6,044 nucleotides of DNA from JALORV01 sp035255845 (GTDB lineage: Bacteria; Pseudomonadota; Gammaproteobacteria; Burkholderiales; Burkholderiaceae_F). The DNA lies in NCBI GenBank assembly GCA_035255845.1, contig DATEZE010000021.1, forward strand, positions 1-6,044, in the 5' to 3' direction. Shown piece by piece: positions 5,729 through 6,044 of this stretch. Each line of letters opens with the position of its first letter. The first letter of the stretch is position 1. A program made the translations under genes and the position numbers. The notes beneath the pieces are model-generated. The model searched no databases. It was not told the DNA's origin and saw only the letters and a program-made list of their open reading frames with translations.

Positions 5729-6044
5729 TCAGCCGAGTTCCTTGACCAGTTGCGGTATGACCTCGAACAGGTCACCGACCAGGCCATAGTCCGCAACCGA
5801 GAAGATCGGCGCTTCCGGATCCTTGTTGATCGCGACGATGGTCTTCGAATCCTTCATGCCCGCGAGGTGCTGGATCGCGCCCGAGATGCCGACCGCGAGG
5901 TACAGCGCCGGGGCGACGATCTTGCCGGTCTGGCCGACCTGGTAGTCGTTCGAGATGTAGCCGGCGTCGATCTTTTCGACGCTGCCCGAGCCGCCGTCGC
6001 AGGCGGCCTTTTCGAAGGCGGTGCCGCGGACGGTGATGACCTTC
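5729..6044 (-). CDS. etfA: Electron-transfer flavoprotein alpha subunit, C-terminal part (partial, apparent internal deletion)
   Basis: The last 104 codons are visible, ending at the TGA at 5729-5731; the N-terminus lies beyond the right edge. ETF-alpha/beta is the soluble FAD carrier that collects electrons from acyl-CoA dehydrogenases and hands them to ETF-quinone oxidoreductase. Seen: a KVITVRGTAFE segment, then the family's diagnostic FAD-domain blocks QVGQTGKIVAP, VGISGAIQHLAGMKDSK, IVAINKDPEAPIF and ADYGLVGDLFEVIPQLV. Odd: after GTAFEKAACDGGSGSVEKI the sequence jumps directly to DAGYISNDYQVGQ. In usual ETF-alpha about 65 residues lie between these, including the SGGRG block and the SRAAV segment that contact FAD. 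The frame stays open across the junction near 5966-5974. The gene would thus be shortened, either truly or by an assembly error. The identity is certain; whether it works is not. It lies directly upstream of the acyl-CoA dehydrogenase gene. Confidence 0.9.
   Translation of the reverse strand, partial: KVITVRGTAFEKAACDGGSGSVEKIDAGYISNDYQVGQTGKIVAPALYLAVGISGAIQHLAGMKDSKTIVAINKDPEAPIFSVADYGLVGDLFEVIPQLVKELG

Overview
The window is GC-rich, densely packed proteobacterial chromosome. Gene content points to a beta- or gammaproteobacterium: a PA0069-type radical SAM protein, a rubrerythrin / GlpC-like Fe-S protein / DUF3501 cluster, and an etfA followed by a long acyl-CoA dehydrogenase. This placement is inferred from remembered family distribution, not from a search. 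Nearly everything lies on the minus strand, so the layout is best read from right to left. I see no rRNA, tRNA, CRISPR array, insertion sequence or phage gene, and no gene-free stretch over 300 bases.

Right end (about 3888-6044): the 3' end of etfA (electron-transfer flavoprotein alpha subunit) runs off the right edge. It is followed 41 bases later by a 599-residue acyl-CoA dehydrogenase of the type with an extra C-terminal domain (AidB/DmdC-like superfamily branch). The pairing makes biochemical sense, because ETF takes the electrons that the FAD of the dehydrogenase removes from acyl-CoA. The visible etfA reading frame is continuous but appears to lack roughly 65 residues that a normal ETF-alpha has just before its FAD-binding core. 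This is the oddest single thing in the window.

Middle and left (98-3709): after a 178-base spacer holding an AT-rich imperfect inverted repeat, four minus-strand genes follow. They are a rubredoxin-less rubrerythrin, a GlpC/heterodisulfide-reductase-like iron-sulfur protein, a DUF3501 protein and a PA0069-family radical SAM protein. The last three are separated by only 24 and 16 bases and probably share a transcript. The rubrerythrin and the Fe-S gene are separated by a 116-base spacer with two perfect hairpins. The first three genes look like a functionally uncharacterised redox module, plausibly peroxide or oxygen defence: a diiron peroxidase-like protein, a possible electron-relay protein, and a conserved partner of unknown function. 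The radical SAM gene meets, tail to tail, the last 29 codons of a plus-strand gene that seems to encode a membrane protein. The two stop codons lie in a short palindrome.
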